Source: Dellaglioa algida DSM 15638
Lineage (GTDB): Bacteria; Bacillota; Bacilli; Lactobacillales; Lactobacillaceae
Direction of reading: 5' to 3'
DNA length: 64,000 nt
Assembly (NCBI RefSeq): GCF_001434695.1
Contig: NZ_AZDI01000001.1
Location: forward strand, 181,043-245,042
The notes under the pieces are model-generated. The model was not told the origin of the DNA, made no database searches, and saw only the letters and a program-made list of their open reading frames with translations. This document shows positions 39,839 through 49,826 of the stretch, piece after piece (within the stretch, counting starts at the first letter, position 1; every line of letters begins with the position of its first letter). The translations under genes were made by a program, and so were the position numbers.

Positions 39839-41248
39839 CTATAAGATATAACGACTAAGATCTTTATCAGCGACAATGTTACCAATTTTATCGTCAACGT
39901 AGCTTTCAGTAATTGTGATATCGCCCATTTGCATGTCAGGACCTTCAAACAATAAATCTTCAAGTAGTTTTTCTAAAATAGTGTGCAGACGTCGCGCGCC
40001 AATATTTTCAGTATCATGGTTGACATTGTAAGCAATTTCAGATATTTTTTCAACCGCTTCAATTGTGAAAGTGACATTTATATTATCAGTGCCAATTAAA
40101 GCAATGTATTGTTTAATCAACGCATTATGAGGCTCTGTTAAAATTTTAACAAAATCGGATTGACTTAAATCATCCAACTCAACTCGAATTGGAAAACGAC
40201 CCTGAAGTTCCGCAATTAAATCACTTGGTTTACTTTCATGAAATGCGCCTGATGCAATAAATAAAATATGATCCGTATTAATGGGACCAAACTTTGTTGA
40301 GATTTGAGAGCCCTCGACGATTGGAAGGATATCACGTTGAACACCTTCTCTTGAAACCTCACCACTATTTTTCTGAGATTTAGAAGTGATTTTGTCAATT
40401 TCATCAATAAAAATAATACCCGTATTTTCGGCGCGTTCAATAGCCGCCTGATTTATATCTGCTGTATTAACTAATTTTTTCGATTCTTCACGAATTAGAA
40501 TCTTGCGAGCCTCCGCCACCGTTAACGTTCTTTCGATTTGACGCTTTGGTGTTAAAGCACTTAAAGAATCACCTAAATCAATCCCCATTTGACCCATCAT
40601 ACCGTTCATTCCAGAAGGTTGTTTTGGTTCATCAATTTTGATTGTGACTTCATTATTTTCTAATAGCCCTCTAGTCAATTGTTCTGAAACAGATAATCGT
40701 TCATTTCTGATATCATCAGTTACTTCTTCTTCATCTTGTACGTCCAATCCTGCAGGCATTTGACCTTTTTGAATTTGGGACATCATTTGCATGAAGTTAA
40801 CATTTTCAGCTTTTTTTTGTTTTTTAATTCCTGGTACCAATAATTTTACAAGACGCTTATCAGCCATTCTTTCAGCCGCTCCAGACACACGACCATATTG
40901 AGCATCTTCTTCTAATTTAATTGAAACATCAACTAAATCACGAACCATTGATTCTACGTCTCGGCCGGCGTAACCAACTTCGGTGAATTTTGTTGCTTCA
41001 ACCTTCACAAATGGGGCTTCAAGCATTGTTGCTAAACGACGGGCAATTTCAGTCTTACCAACACCAGTTGGTCCAATCATCATTAAATTTTTTGGTGTCA
41101 CATCTTTTTGCATTGATTTAGAGAGTTGCATACGACGGTATCTATTACGTAACGCAACAGCAATCGCTTTTTTTGCATCATTTTGACCAATAACATACTG
41201 ATCTAGTTCTGCTACAATTTGTTTTGGTGTTTTATCAATAACAGTCAT
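39839..41248 (-). CDS. hslU: HslU (ClpY) ATPase subunit of HslVU protease
   Basis: HslU is an AAA+ unfoldase that feeds proteins to HslV. Walker A is GPTGVGKTEIARRL near residue 57, and Walker B is IIFIDEIDKI near residue 270. The I domain between them includes a methionine-rich stretch (GMNGMMGQMG). The C-terminal end SRYIL is the tail that inserts into HslV. It has 469 residues and lies 15 bases after hslV. Confidence 0.97.
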   Translation of the reverse strand: MTVIDKTPKQIVAELDQYVIGQNDAKKAIAVALRNRYRRMQLSKSMQKDVTPKNLMMIGPTGVGKTEIARRLATMLEAPFVKVEATKFTEVGYAGRDVESMVRDLVDVSIKLEEDAQYGRVSGAAERMADKRLVKLLVPGIKKQKKAENVNFMQMMSQIQKGQMPAGLDVQDEEEVTDDIRNERLSVSEQLTRGLLENNEVTIKIDEPKQPSGMNGMMGQMGIDLGDSLSALTPKRQIERTLTVAEARKILIREESKKLVNTADINQAAIERAENTGIIFIDEIDKITSKSQKNSGEVSREGVQRDILPIVEGSQISTKFGPINTDHILFIASGAFHESKPSDLIAELQGRFPIRVELDDLSQSDFVKILTEPHNALIKQYIALIGTDNINVTFTIEAVEKISEIAYNVNHDTENIGARRLHTILEKLLEDLLFEGPDMQMGDITITESYVDDKIGNIVADKDLSRYIL

Positions 41249-41263
41249 AATTTTACCTACTTT

Positions 41264-41809
41264 CTATAATTCTTCAGAGATAACGTGATGATTTGTAAAA
41301 ATATCAATATCACCAGCAATGTTAATTGAAGCTTCAGCTATTTCTTTAGCAGACATATCAGTTGTATGATGTTTAAGTGCCTTTGCAGCGGATAACGCAA
41401 AGTTACCACCAGAGCCAATTGCTAAAATATCATCATCAGGCTCGATAACTTCACCACTACCAGAAACCAATAACATCTCTTCACTATTCATTACGATTAA
41501 AAGAGCTTCTAATTTTTGTAATGCTTGTTCACTACGCCAATCTTGAGCCAATTCAACTGCGGCACGCTGCAAATTACCACTAAATTCATTTAATTTTTTT
41601 TCGAAACGTTCTTCAAGGTTAAAAGCGTCAGCAACACTACCAGCGAAGCCAACGACCACTTGATCATTATAGATGCGGCGAACTTTTCTGGCGGTTCCCT
41701 TCATAATAACCTTTTCACCCATTGTAACCTGACCATCTCCGGCCATCGCGCAATGTCCGTTATGCTTAACGGCACAAATTGTTGTTGCATGAAATGAAAC
41801 TGCTGCCAT
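41264..41809 (-). CDS. hslV: HslV (ClpQ) protease subunit
   Basis: HslV is the proteasome-like threonine protease of HslVU. The mature nucleophile should be the first Thr of [10 protein letters not shown], Thr9 of the precursor, exposed by removal of a short leader as in other Firmicutes. AGDGQVTMG and the [11 protein letters not shown] segment are typical. I start it at ATG 41809 (181 residues), nine bases after TGGAGG. The xerC gene that usually lies between trmFO and hslV in lactobacilli is absent. Confidence 0.95.
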   Translation of the reverse strand: MAAVSFHATTICAVKHNGHCAMAGDGQVTMGEKVIMKGTARKVRRIYNDQVVVGFAGSVADAFNLEERFEKKLNEFSGNLQRAAVELAQDWRSEQALQKLEALLIVMNSEEMLLVSGSGEVIEPDDDILAIGSGGNFALSAAKALKHHTTDMSAKEIAEASINIAGDIDIFTNHHVISEEL

Positions 41810-41842
41810 AATAAATTCCTCCAATATTACTTATTTTATTGT

Positions 41843-41888
41843 ATTAAAAAACTTCATTGAACGCTACTACTGTAGCACAACAATGAAG
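41843..41888 (-). terminator. Terminator after trmFO
   Basis: On the - strand CTTCATTG pairs with CAATGAAG, with an inner GTGCTAC/GTAGCG stem, followed by six T. It separates trmFO from hslV. The 101-bp gap holds no trace of xerC. Confidence 0.85.
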
Positions 41889-41925
41889 CATAACTCAATT
41901 ATTTTATAAGATATTTCGCAAATAT

Positions 41926-43233
41926 TTAAAGAGTTGGTTTAACAATTGCTAAATGGTCTAAAGCACGATTTGCAACCGCTTGATTCTTTTCTTTCTTATC
42001 TCTAATTTTTGTCCCTAATTTAGGTATAATGCCGAAGTTTGCATTCATTGGTTGAAAATGTTTACCACTTGCATGTGTTATATAATGAGCCATAGAACCC
42101 ATAACTGTTGTCTTAGGAAGAACAACAGGTTCTTCTCCTAAAACAATATGTGCAGCATTTATGCCTGCCAATAAGCCACTTGCGGCACTTTCAACGTAAC
42201 CTTCAACACCAGTCATTTGACCGGCAAAAAATAGATCATTTCGGAATTTAGATTGATAGGTTGGTTCTAAGGTGTCAGGCGAGCGCATAAATGTATTACG
42301 ATGCATAACGCCATAACGAACAAATTCGACATTTTCTAAACCCGGAATTAAAGAGAAGACTTTTTTCTGTTCGCCCCATTTTAGATGCGTTTGGAAGCCA
42401 ACAATATTATATAGATCACCAACAGCATTATCTTGACGTAATTGAACAACCGCGAAAGGTGTTTTACCAGTCTTAGGATCCTCTAAACCAACTGGTTTTA
42501 ATGGACCGAATAACATCGTTTTAGCGCCTCTTCTAGCCATTTCTTCAATTGGCATACAACCCTCAAAGAATTTTTCATCTTCAAAATCATGCATTTCAGC
42601 CGTCTCAGCTTCCACAAGAGCTTTATAGAATGTTATGAACTCTTCCTTAGTCATAGGACAGTTAAGATATGCAGCTTCGCCCTTATCATAGCGCGATTTT
42701 AAATATATTTTATCCATATTTAATGATGATTTTTCTAATATTGGTGCGGCAGCGTCATAAAAATATAGACCGTCACTACCATTTAATTTCTTGATAGACT
42801 CAGCCAAACCAGATGACGTTAATGGTCCAGTGGCCACAATTGTAGGACCATCTGGTAATTCTGTTAGCTCCTCATTAATAACGGTAACATTTTTATGATT
42901 CTTAACTAAATCCGTGATTTCGCCAGAAAACTTATCGCGATCAACGGCCAACGCACCACCAGCAGGGATTGAGTTATGGTCTGCCGATTTCATAATTACA
43001 GAATCTAACTGTCTCATTTCTTCCTTTAGAAGTCCAACTGCGTTTGTTATTTGATTGGCTCTCAAAGAATTGGTACAAACAAGTTCAGCGAAGTTCTCAG
43101 TATGATGAGCTGGTGTCATTTTAATGGGGCGCATCTCATACAAGTTAACATGAACCCCTCGATTAGCAATCTGCCATGCAGCTTCACTACCCGCGAGTCC
43201 AGCCCCAATTACATTAACGCTCGTTTTTGTCAT
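41926..43233 (-). CDS. trmFO: tRNA (uracil-5-)-methyltransferase, folate-dependent
   Basis: TrmFO makes ribothymidine at position 54 of tRNA using methylene-tetrahydrofolate and FADH2. The N-terminal FAD fold is [12 protein letters not shown], followed by the family stretch [35 protein letters not shown] near residue 345 is the second FAD motif. It has 435 residues and lies 21 bases after topA in the same operon. Older names are gid and gidA-like. Confidence 0.97.
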   Translation of the reverse strand: MTKTSVNVIGAGLAGSEAAWQIANRGVHVNLYEMRPIKMTPAHHTENFAELVCTNSLRANQITNAVGLLKEEMRQLDSVIMKSADHNSIPAGGALAVDRDKFSGEITDLVKNHKNVTVINEELTELPDGPTIVATGPLTSSGLAESIKKLNGSDGLYFYDAAAPILEKSSLNMDKIYLKSRYDKGEAAYLNCPMTKEEFITFYKALVEAETAEMHDFEDEKFFEGCMPIEEMARRGAKTMLFGPLKPVGLEDPKTGKTPFAVVQLRQDNAVGDLYNIVGFQTHLKWGEQKKVFSLIPGLENVEFVRYGVMHRNTFMRSPDTLEPTYQSKFRNDLFFAGQMTGVEGYVESAASGLLAGINAAHIVLGEEPVVLPKTTVMGSMAHYITHASGKHFQPMNANFGIIPKLGTKIRDKKEKNQAVANRALDHLAIVKPTL

Positions 43234-43254
43234 TACATAATCTCCCTGCTAGAT

Positions 43255-45351
43255 TTATTTTTGAACAGCTTCTTCGTAATCACAGTTACTACATTTAACT
43301 TGTTTGCCACCTTTTACTTTTTTCTCAACTAAATAATGTTGACATTTAGGACATTCGCGCCCAATTGGTTTATCCCATGAGACAAACTCACAGTCTGGAT
43401 ATCTTGAACAACCATAGAATAAGCGATTACGCTTAGATTTACGTTCAATTACTTCACCTTGGTGACACAATGGACAGATAACGCCAATTTCTTTGACAAT
43501 TGCCTTTGTATTGCGACAATCTGGAAAACGACTACATGCGAAAAACTTACCATAACGCCCCATTTTAACAACCATTGGTGATCCACAAATTTCGCAATCA
43601 AAGCCAGCTGGTTCATCTTTAATTTGAACCTTTTCGATTGTTTCTTGCGCATGTTCAACGTTTTTAGAAAATGGTTTATAAAAGTTATCAACGACTTGAA
43701 CCCAATTTTCATCACCGACTTCGATATTATCGAGCCCTTTTTCTAACTCAGCGGTAAATTTAACATTTACAATATCACTGAAATAAGCTTCAATCATATC
43801 ATCTACTATTTCACCCAATTCAGTTGGTTCAAAACGTTTAGCAACTAACTTAACGTAATAACGTCTCTGAATTGTATCTAATGTTGGCGCGTATGTTGAA
43901 GGACGACCAACACCATTTTCTTCAAGTATCTTAATTAGATTAGCTTCAGTAAATCTAGCTGGCGGTTGTGTAAAATGTTGATTAGGCTGATTTTTAGCCA
44001 ACTTAACTTTATCGCCAACCTTTAAATCAGGTAATATATTATCTGATTTTTTGTTGTCTTCGTATATTTTTGTATAACCCGCGAATTTAGTTTTAGAACC
44101 CGAAGTATGATAAATAACCCCGTTTTGTTCAATAGATACGGACATAGTATCCATAACCGCTGGAGTCATCTGACTAGCAACGAATCGTGACCAAACTAAT
44201 TTGTATAATTTCATTTGATCGTTACTTAGATAATCTTTCATCGAAGCAGGTGTTCGTAGTACAGATGAGGGTCTAATAGCCTCATGCGCATCTTGCGCAC
44301 CTTCTTGCAATTTACCTTTTCGGGGTTTGATGGCAGCGTATTCTTCACCGTATTTTTCATGTAAAAATTGAGCTGTTTCATGCTTAGCTGTTGTAGATAC
44401 ACGAGTTGAATCCGTACGCATGTAGGTGATTAATCCTACCGTACCTTGTTTTCCAAGATGGATTCCTTCATATAATTGTTGCGCAACCATCATTGTTTTT
44501 CTAGTACGAAAATTCAATTTTCTATTGGCATCTTGTTGCATTGTACTAGTCGTAAATGGCAGTGCCGGGAATCGCTTACGTTCTTTTTTTGTTACGGCAG
44601 TAATATCAAAATTGGCTTTCGTATCAATTAGTGTCATTACTTTTTGAACGTCATCATTATTCTTTAATGCTTTTTTCTTTCCATCAACACCATAGAAAGC
44701 AGCATCAAATTTTTCTTTACCTTTTTTAAATTCAGAATCAATGGTCCAATATTCTTCAGGTTCAAATGCTCGGATTTCTTTTTCTCTTTCAATAATTAAA
44801 TTCAAAGCGATTGATTGAACGCGTCCGGCACTTAATCCTTTTTTTATTTTGGCCCAAAGTAATGGACTAATTGAATATCCAACTAGTCGATCAAGGATCC
44901 TACGTGCTTGTTGTGCATCCACTAGGTTCATATCAATTGATCTGGGATCAGTAAAAGCATTTTTAACAGCATCTTTAGTAATTTCGTTAAAGACAACACG
45001 ATTTTTTGCCGTGATATCTAAATCTAAGATATGAGATAAATGCCAGGCAATTGCCTCACCTTCACGATCAGGATCGGCTGCAAGATAAACATTTTTAGCC
45101 TTCTTGGCTTCTTTTTTTAAACTTTTAATAACATCGCCTTTTCCACGAATGGAAATGTAGTGCGGATCGTAGTTATTTTCGACATCTACGCCCATCTTAC
45201 TTCGTGGTAAATCTCTAATATGTCCAAGACTGGCTACGACATGATAACCACTCCCAAGGTACTTTTCAATTGTTTTAGCCTTAGAAGGGGATTCAACAAT
45301 AACTAGATTTTTCTTAGCTGGTGTTCTTTTTTTCTTCTTGGTTACTGGCAT
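43255..45351 (-). CDS. topA: DNA topoisomerase I
   Basis: TopA relaxes negative supercoils. The TOPRIM domain starts the protein ([17 protein letters not shown]). The catalytic Tyr is in [14 protein letters not shown] near residue 310. The C-terminus carries three four-cysteine zinc ribbons (from CEICGSP, CPLCHQG and CPKCQHY). It has 698 residues. It is followed closely by trmFO and is preceded by dprA with a 97-bp gap that probably holds its own promoter. Confidence 0.97.
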   Translation of the reverse strand: MPVTKKKKRTPAKKNLVIVESPSKAKTIEKYLGSGYHVVASLGHIRDLPRSKMGVDVENNYDPHYISIRGKGDVIKSLKKEAKKAKNVYLAADPDREGEAIAWHLSHILDLDITAKNRVVFNEITKDAVKNAFTDPRSIDMNLVDAQQARRILDRLVGYSISPLLWAKIKKGLSAGRVQSIALNLIIEREKEIRAFEPEEYWTIDSEFKKGKEKFDAAFYGVDGKKKALKNNDDVQKVMTLIDTKANFDITAVTKKERKRFPALPFTTSTMQQDANRKLNFRTRKTMMVAQQLYEGIHLGKQGTVGLITYMRTDSTRVSTTAKHETAQFLHEKYGEEYAAIKPRKGKLQEGAQDAHEAIRPSSVLRTPASMKDYLSNDQMKLYKLVWSRFVASQMTPAVMDTMSVSIEQNGVIYHTSGSKTKFAGYTKIYEDNKKSDNILPDLKVGDKVKLAKNQPNQHFTQPPARFTEANLIKILEENGVGRPSTYAPTLDTIQRRYYVKLVAKRFEPTELGEIVDDMIEAYFSDIVNVKFTAELEKGLDNIEVGDENWVQVVDNFYKPFSKNVEHAQETIEKVQIKDEPAGFDCEICGSPMVVKMGRYGKFFACSRFPDCRNTKAIVKEIGVICPLCHQGEVIERKSKRNRLFYGCSRYPDCEFVSWDKPIGRECPKCQHYLVEKKVKGGKQVKCSNCDYEEAVQK

Positions 45352-45448
45352 AATTGAACTCCTTCGTCGTATTTATATTGTATTGCAATAACATTTTTTA
45401 AAATCGTAAGTAATCTTAAAGCATGATAGAGAGACTTGTCAAGCGTAA

Positions 45449-46318
45449 TCAGTTTTCATAGAACTCATCCAGTATTTGTTGACCATTAATAACTGGTGTG
45501 GCCCCCGCTACTATTAATTCGTTGCACCCTAGTGAAAGGGGGCTTGAGATAGCGCCTGGAACAGCCAATACCGTTCTATTTTCTTGTAGCGCCAAATTGG
45601 CCGTTATTAAACTCCCACTATGATGTTTAGCTTCAGTTACTAATAGGCACTCACAAAGGCCAGCAATGATACGATTTCGTTCCGGAAAATGATTTCGGCG
45701 TGGTCCCGTATGAAGGCCATATTCGGAAATTAAAAGACCTTTTTGGGCAATCTCCATTTGTAAATTTTTGTTATTTTTTGGATAATAAATATCTAGTCCT
45801 GTACCAATAACAGCGATAGTGTCTGCCTGGTTCGCAATTGAAAACTGATGTGCCAATGTATCTACCCCAGCCGCAAGTCCGCTTACGATCACTTTATTAT
45901 TTCGAACAACATCGGGTAGTAATAATCGAATTGCTTCTATTGAATAACCTGTCCTTTGTCGTGCACCAACAACTGCTAATGATTGCTGATTTAACAGTTT
46001 CAAATTGCCTCGCATAAACAGAACAATTGGTGGTCGATAACATTCTTTCAATCGAAATGGGTAATCTCTATCGATGATAGTTACCACAACAGAATTCAAT
46101 TTATTAGCGCTCACTTCATTTTGTAATGAGCTGCTATTAAACGATTTAATCAGTTTTGCCCTTTTTTCGCCATTAAGCTTTAAAATACTGATGATTAATG
46201 ACAACGGTAACTCCTGGCAATCTGGATTTTGTTGAAGCCAGTCAAAGATTTTATTTTCACCAATATACGTAATTTCTGAACATAATCTAAGTTTAATTAA
46301 TACATCTCTTATTGTCAT
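45449..46318 (-). CDS. dprA: DprA/Smf DNA-processing protein
   Basis: DprA loads RecA on incoming single strands during natural transformation. A short N-terminal helical domain is followed by the Rossmann-like core: LAVVGARQRTGYS near residue 105, VSGLAAGVDTLAH near 148, AVIGTGLDIYYP near 170 and the ERNRIIAGL motif near 210. It has 289 residues. It stands third in rbgA-rnhB-dprA-topA-trmFO, the common lactobacillus order. A hairpin overlaps its ribosome binding site. The gene is intact, but its presence alone does not prove competence. Confidence 0.95.
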   Translation of the reverse strand: MTIRDVLIKLRLCSEITYIGENKIFDWLQQNPDCQELPLSLIISILKLNGEKRAKLIKSFNSSSLQNEVSANKLNSVVVTIIDRDYPFRLKECYRPPIVLFMRGNLKLLNQQSLAVVGARQRTGYSIEAIRLLLPDVVRNNKVIVSGLAAGVDTLAHQFSIANQADTIAVIGTGLDIYYPKNNKNLQMEIAQKGLLISEYGLHTGPRRNHFPERNRIIAGLCECLLVTEAKHHSGSLITANLALQENRTVLAVPGAISSPLSLGCNELIVAGATPVINGQQILDEFYEN

Positions 46319-46323
46319 GATTT

Positions 46324-46349
46324 CTCCTTATTAGTTAATACTAATAAGG
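46324..46349 (-). promoter_or_regulatory. Hairpin sequestering the dprA ribosome binding site
   Basis: On the - strand CCTTATTAGT, a four-base loop and ACTAATAAGG form a perfect 10-bp stem. The ribosome binding site AAGGAG (complement of 46324-46329) begins inside the second arm, so four of its six bases are paired. No T run follows, so a terminator is unlikely. Confidence 0.6.
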
Positions 46350-46364
46350 TACGTATTCAAATAA

Positions 46365-47132
46365 TTATTTTTTTAACATTGATTTAATTGGTTCAAACGT
46401 TCGACGATGAATATCGGTAATCCCTAACTCATCGAGTCCTGCCAAATGATTTTTAGTGCCATAACCATCATTATGTGCAAAATCATATCCTGGATAACGT
46501 TCATCATAAAATTTCATAATATGATCTCGATAAACCTTAGCAACGATACTTGCTGCTGCAATACTAGCACTCTTTGAATCACCCTTAATGAAACTTTCTT
46601 GTGGAATATCACTATCAATTGTCATTGCATCAATCAGCAATTGTTGTGGCTTTATATCCAATGAATTAACGGCTTCTAACATAGCAACTCGTGCAGCCTG
46701 GTAAATATTAATTTCATCAATTACTTGGCTGTCTATTACAGATATGCCAACAGAAATTGCTTGAGATAATATTTGACCGTACAAATTTTCTCGCTTAGCA
46801 GCAGATAGTTTTTTTGAATCATTCACATCAATTAAATTGAAATCGTGTGGCAATATAACTGCAGCACTAACTACCGGCCCGGCCAGTGGTCCTCTGCCAA
46901 CTTCATCAATTCCGGCAATATAAGGAATACCGTTCTGCCAAAGATTTCTTTCTATCGTCAATCTACGGTTAAAAGATTCTTGTTGTTCAAGTAGTTTTGT
47001 TTGTTTCCTACGATACTGTGTTAAAAGCGCAATAGCTCCTTTACGAGGATCGTCAGCAATTTTTTGAATAAACTGCTTCGAAGGGTTATCAAGTAATTGC
47101 GTTTTTATTTGTGAGATAGTAAATTCAGGCAC
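46365..47132 (-). CDS. rnhB: Ribonuclease HII
   Basis: RnhB cuts RNA in RNA-DNA hybrids and removes misincorporated ribonucleotides. The active-site acidic residues are in AGIDEVGRGPLAG near residue 75 and LLIDAMTID near 165, with the following conserved ASIVAKVYRD. The roughly 70-residue N-terminal extension is usual for Gram-positive enzymes. It starts at GTG 47132, two bases after the rbgA stop. It has 255 residues. Confidence 0.96.
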   Translation of the reverse strand: MPEFTISQIKTQLLDNPSKQFIQKIADDPRKGAIALLTQYRRKQTKLLEQQESFNRRLTIERNLWQNGIPYIAGIDEVGRGPLAGPVVSAAVILPHDFNLIDVNDSKKLSAAKRENLYGQILSQAISVGISVIDSQVIDEINIYQAARVAMLEAVNSLDIKPQQLLIDAMTIDSDIPQESFIKGDSKSASIAAASIVAKVYRDHIMKFYDERYPGYDFAHNDGYGTKNHLAGLDELGITDIHRRTFEPIKSMLKK

Positions 47133-47134
47133 GC

Positions 47135-47983
47135 TTATTCGCCACCTAATTGTGGGATTTCTAAAGTATATCTACCAAGTTTACTTTGTCTAATATCGAA
47201 GATAATTCGTTCACTTGCACGATCGTAATCTTCTTTAAAGCCCATTTTTTTCGTTAATTCTAATAATAAATCAACATTACTTAATTGCATTTGTTCATCA
47301 GTTAACTTGTATTTTTCTTGCAATGCTTTTGGATTTGTTTTTTTAAAATGTTCTAACCCATATAAGGCGATATCATCTTTCGCATACAAGGAATCCTTAA
47401 TTGCACCCGTTAAAGCGAGACGCTTGCCAATTTCTTGATCCTCAAATTTTGGCCATAAAATACCTGGAGTATCTAAAAGGGACATTGATTTACCAGCTTT
47501 TAACCATTGTTGTGCTTTTGTTACGCCGGGTCTATTCCCAGTTATTGCTACATTTTTATTCACTAAATGATTTAATAATGTTGATTTACCGACGTTAGGA
47601 ATTCCAATACACATTACTTTAACGCGTTGTTGAATAATGCCTTTACTCTCTCTCAATGCTAGTTTGTCTTTTAGAACAACATTAATTTTTTTCTCAATTG
47701 CGCTTAATTGTCCATGCTGACTGTCTACAGCAACCGCAGGAATTCCTTTACTTTCGTAGTAGCGTAACCAACGAGCCGTCACATTCGGATCCGCCATGTC
47801 TTTTTTTGTTAAAACCATAATATGTGGCTTAGTTTCAAGTAATTGTTCAAGTTGTGGATTTCTAGATGATTCAGGTAACCTTGCATCAACCAGTTCAAGC
47901 ACAATATCTACTAAATTTAACTTTTCTTTTACCAGTCTTAAAGCTTTCGCCATATGTCCTGGGAACCATTGAATAACTGTCAT
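47135..47983 (-). CDS. rbgA: Ribosome biogenesis GTPase RbgA (YlqF)
   Basis: RbgA helps late assembly of the 50S subunit. It is a circularly permuted GTPase: the G4 motif (LTKKDMAD) near residue 60 comes before G1 (GIPNVGKSTLLN near residue 128) and G3 (DTPGILWP). The N-terminal IQWFPGHMAKA is diagnostic. It has 282 residues. It heads the rnhB-dprA-topA-trmFO string and has an AAGGAG site seven bases before ATG. Confidence 0.96.
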   Translation of the reverse strand: MTVIQWFPGHMAKALRLVKEKLNLVDIVLELVDARLPESSRNPQLEQLLETKPHIMVLTKKDMADPNVTARWLRYYESKGIPAVAVDSQHGQLSAIEKKINVVLKDKLALRESKGIIQQRVKVMCIGIPNVGKSTLLNHLVNKNVAITGNRPGVTKAQQWLKAGKSMSLLDTPGILWPKFEDQEIGKRLALTGAIKDSLYAKDDIALYGLEHFKKTNPKALQEKYKLTDEQMQLSNVDLLLELTKKMGFKEDYDRASERIIFDIRQSKLGRYTLEIPQLGGE

Positions 47984-48076
47984 TTAAATTCTCCTTGTTA
48001 AGCCAAGAAAACTTTCGATTAACTTGCTTAATTCTTTATATTTAACACTCTTAATCAGAATACCTTAAATTCTGCA

Positions 48077-48116
48077 CAAAAAGAAGAGAGTTCCGCTATT
48101 TAGTTTCACTCTCTTC
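48077..48116 (-). terminator. Terminator after the S41 peptidase gene
   Basis: On the - strand GAAGAGAGT (complement of 48108-48116) pairs with ACTCTCTTC (complement of 48083-48091) and is followed by TTTTTG. Confidence 0.8.
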
Positions 48117-48125
48117 ACGCTTCTA

Positions 48126-49574
48126 TTAATTTATAACTGCTTTAATTGCCGCATCGTAAGCGGGATCGTTCTTTGAAATCTTTTGTTGAACTAAAGATTC
48201 TAATTTTAAAGCAGTTTCTTTATTAACTTCACCGGACTGATCTAACTTGTTTGATTCTTGGAAAGATTTAACGGCGGTAACTGTTGATGTACCAAAGTAT
48301 CCATTATTTTTATCTGTATAGTATCCTAACGCTTGTAAATAGATTTGGATATTTTTAACTTGAGTTGAAACATCTTCTTTTTTATATGTCTTATCCGTGT
48401 CAATTAATGATGAATATGCATATGCGGGATAGTCCGCAGCGACGGTTGGTTTAATTCCTTTTCCGTGTATCCATGAACTATCAGGAGTTAACCACTTAGC
48501 AATTGTTACTTTTAGTTCAGTTTTGTCCGTAAAGTTATTAACGGTTTGAACAGTCCCTTTTCCATATGAGGTTGCACCAATTAATTTATCGTTTGCAGAT
48601 TGATTGAGTGCAGCCGCCAAAATTTCAGAAGCACTTGCACTATCTTTATTAATGATCACAACTGTCTTTTCTGTCACTTTAAATCCAGAATCATATTCTT
48701 TACCGGCTTTATATATTTCGGGAGAACCCGTTTTTGGTTGAACTTGCATAATTTTTTTGCCATCTTTTAAGAACATCGAACTAATAGCTAACGCTTGGTC
48801 CATCAGACCACCCGGATTATCACGAACATCAAGTACGAATGATGTTGCGCCTTCTTTTCTAAGTGACTTAACCGCTGATTTAACTTCATCAGATGTTTTT
48901 TCCGCAAACGTACTAATTTGAATATAACCGATCTTCTTATTTTCTTTTGAAAGATTACTATAAACCGTTTTAACGGGAATATCATCTCGTTTGATTGAAA
49001 CGTTAAATGTTGATGATCCACGTTGAATAGTTAATTTAACGGTCGTTCCCTTTTTACCTCGAATTTTCGAAACAGCTTTTTCTAAACTTTCACCATAAAC
49101 TGACTTACCATCTATTTTCTGAATAATATCGTCTGTTTTTAAACCGGCTTTTTTAGCCGGGGTACCCTTAATAGCTGAAACAATTTGAATATTCTTTTTA
49201 TTAATCTTAACTTCGGCGCCTATTCCGACAAATTTACTAGAAATTGACGAATCTAAATTTGTCGCATCAGCTTTACCTAAATAGGCTGTAAATTTATCGC
49301 CCGTTGCGTCAACCATGCCATTGATTGCACCATTAACCAGTTTCGTTTTACTTATGTCCTTGTAGTACGAGTTATTTAGCGTTGTGTATACAGATTCAAT
49401 CTTAGATAAATCTGCACTAGTTGCTTGTAATGAACCAACTGCGGTATTAATTTGTCTAATTGCAAAAAAATACATTGCGGCAGCTCCAATAATAAATGAC
49501 AAACAGATTGAGCCTACCAACGTCCAGAAATGACGATCAAATTTAAATCGTTTTACGTCTTTTTCTTCTTTCAC
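48126..49574 (-). CDS. ctpA: C-terminal processing peptidase (S41) with peptidoglycan-binding domain
   Basis: This membrane-anchored serine protease has an N-terminal transmembrane segment (residues 15-38), a PDZ domain (about 105-190, with GIGAEVK and GLKTDDIIQKIDG) and the S41 catalytic domain. Ser is in DSASASEILAAAL near 315 and Lys in YGKGTVQ near 340. A C-terminal peptidoglycan-binding domain has QIYLQALGYYT near 410. It acts outside the cell, probably on envelope proteins. It starts at GTG 49574 after GGAGG, and is last in the ypmR-ypmS-yozE-ctpA unit. Confidence 0.93.
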   Translation of the reverse strand: MKEEKDVKRFKFDRHFWTLVGSICLSFIIGAAAMYFFAIRQINTAVGSLQATSADLSKIESVYTTLNNSYYKDISKTKLVNGAINGMVDATGDKFTAYLGKADATNLDSSISSKFVGIGAEVKINKKNIQIVSAIKGTPAKKAGLKTDDIIQKIDGKSVYGESLEKAVSKIRGKKGTTVKLTIQRGSSTFNVSIKRDDIPVKTVYSNLSKENKKIGYIQISTFAEKTSDEVKSAVKSLRKEGATSFVLDVRDNPGGLMDQALAISSMFLKDGKKIMQVQPKTGSPEIYKAGKEYDSGFKVTEKTVVIINKDSASASEILAAALNQSANDKLIGATSYGKGTVQTVNNFTDKTELKVTIAKWLTPDSSWIHGKGIKPTVAADYPAYAYSSLIDTDKTYKKEDVSTQVKNIQIYLQALGYYTDKNNGYFGTSTVTAVKSFQESNKLDQSGEVNKETALKLESLVQQKISKNDPAYDAAIKAVIN

Positions 49575-49589
49575 TGTTCAGAACCTCCA

Positions 49590-49811
49590 CTAATTCATTT
49601 TATCTAAATATCGTGCCCAAGCATCATCAAAGATTGTCATTGAGGGTAAATAACCAGCATTTAATTCAAGATAATTAGATACGAAATCATAGTTATCCGA
49701 CAACTTTGGAAAACCTTGATCGAAAAAAGCATTGTTTGCAAATTGGGCCACTTCATCCGTACCGTGATCATTTCGTTCGGTCATTAAAAATTGATAGAAT
49801 GTTTGTCTCAT
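49590..49811 (-). CDS. yozE: YozE family small protein (SAM-like fold)
   Basis: This 73-residue protein matches the YozE_SAM_like (UPF0346) family: FYQFLMTERN at the start and a WARYLDKMN ending, with alternating acidic and aromatic residues. The family has a known fold but no defined function. It lies between ypmS and ctpA, 15 bases from each, clearly in the same transcript. A GAGGT site precedes the ATG. Confidence 0.88.
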   Translation of the reverse strand: MRQTFYQFLMTERNDHGTDEVAQFANNAFFDQGFPKLSDNYDFVSNYLELNAGYLPSMTIFDDAWARYLDKMN

Positions 49812-49826
49812 AAATATTTACCTCAT

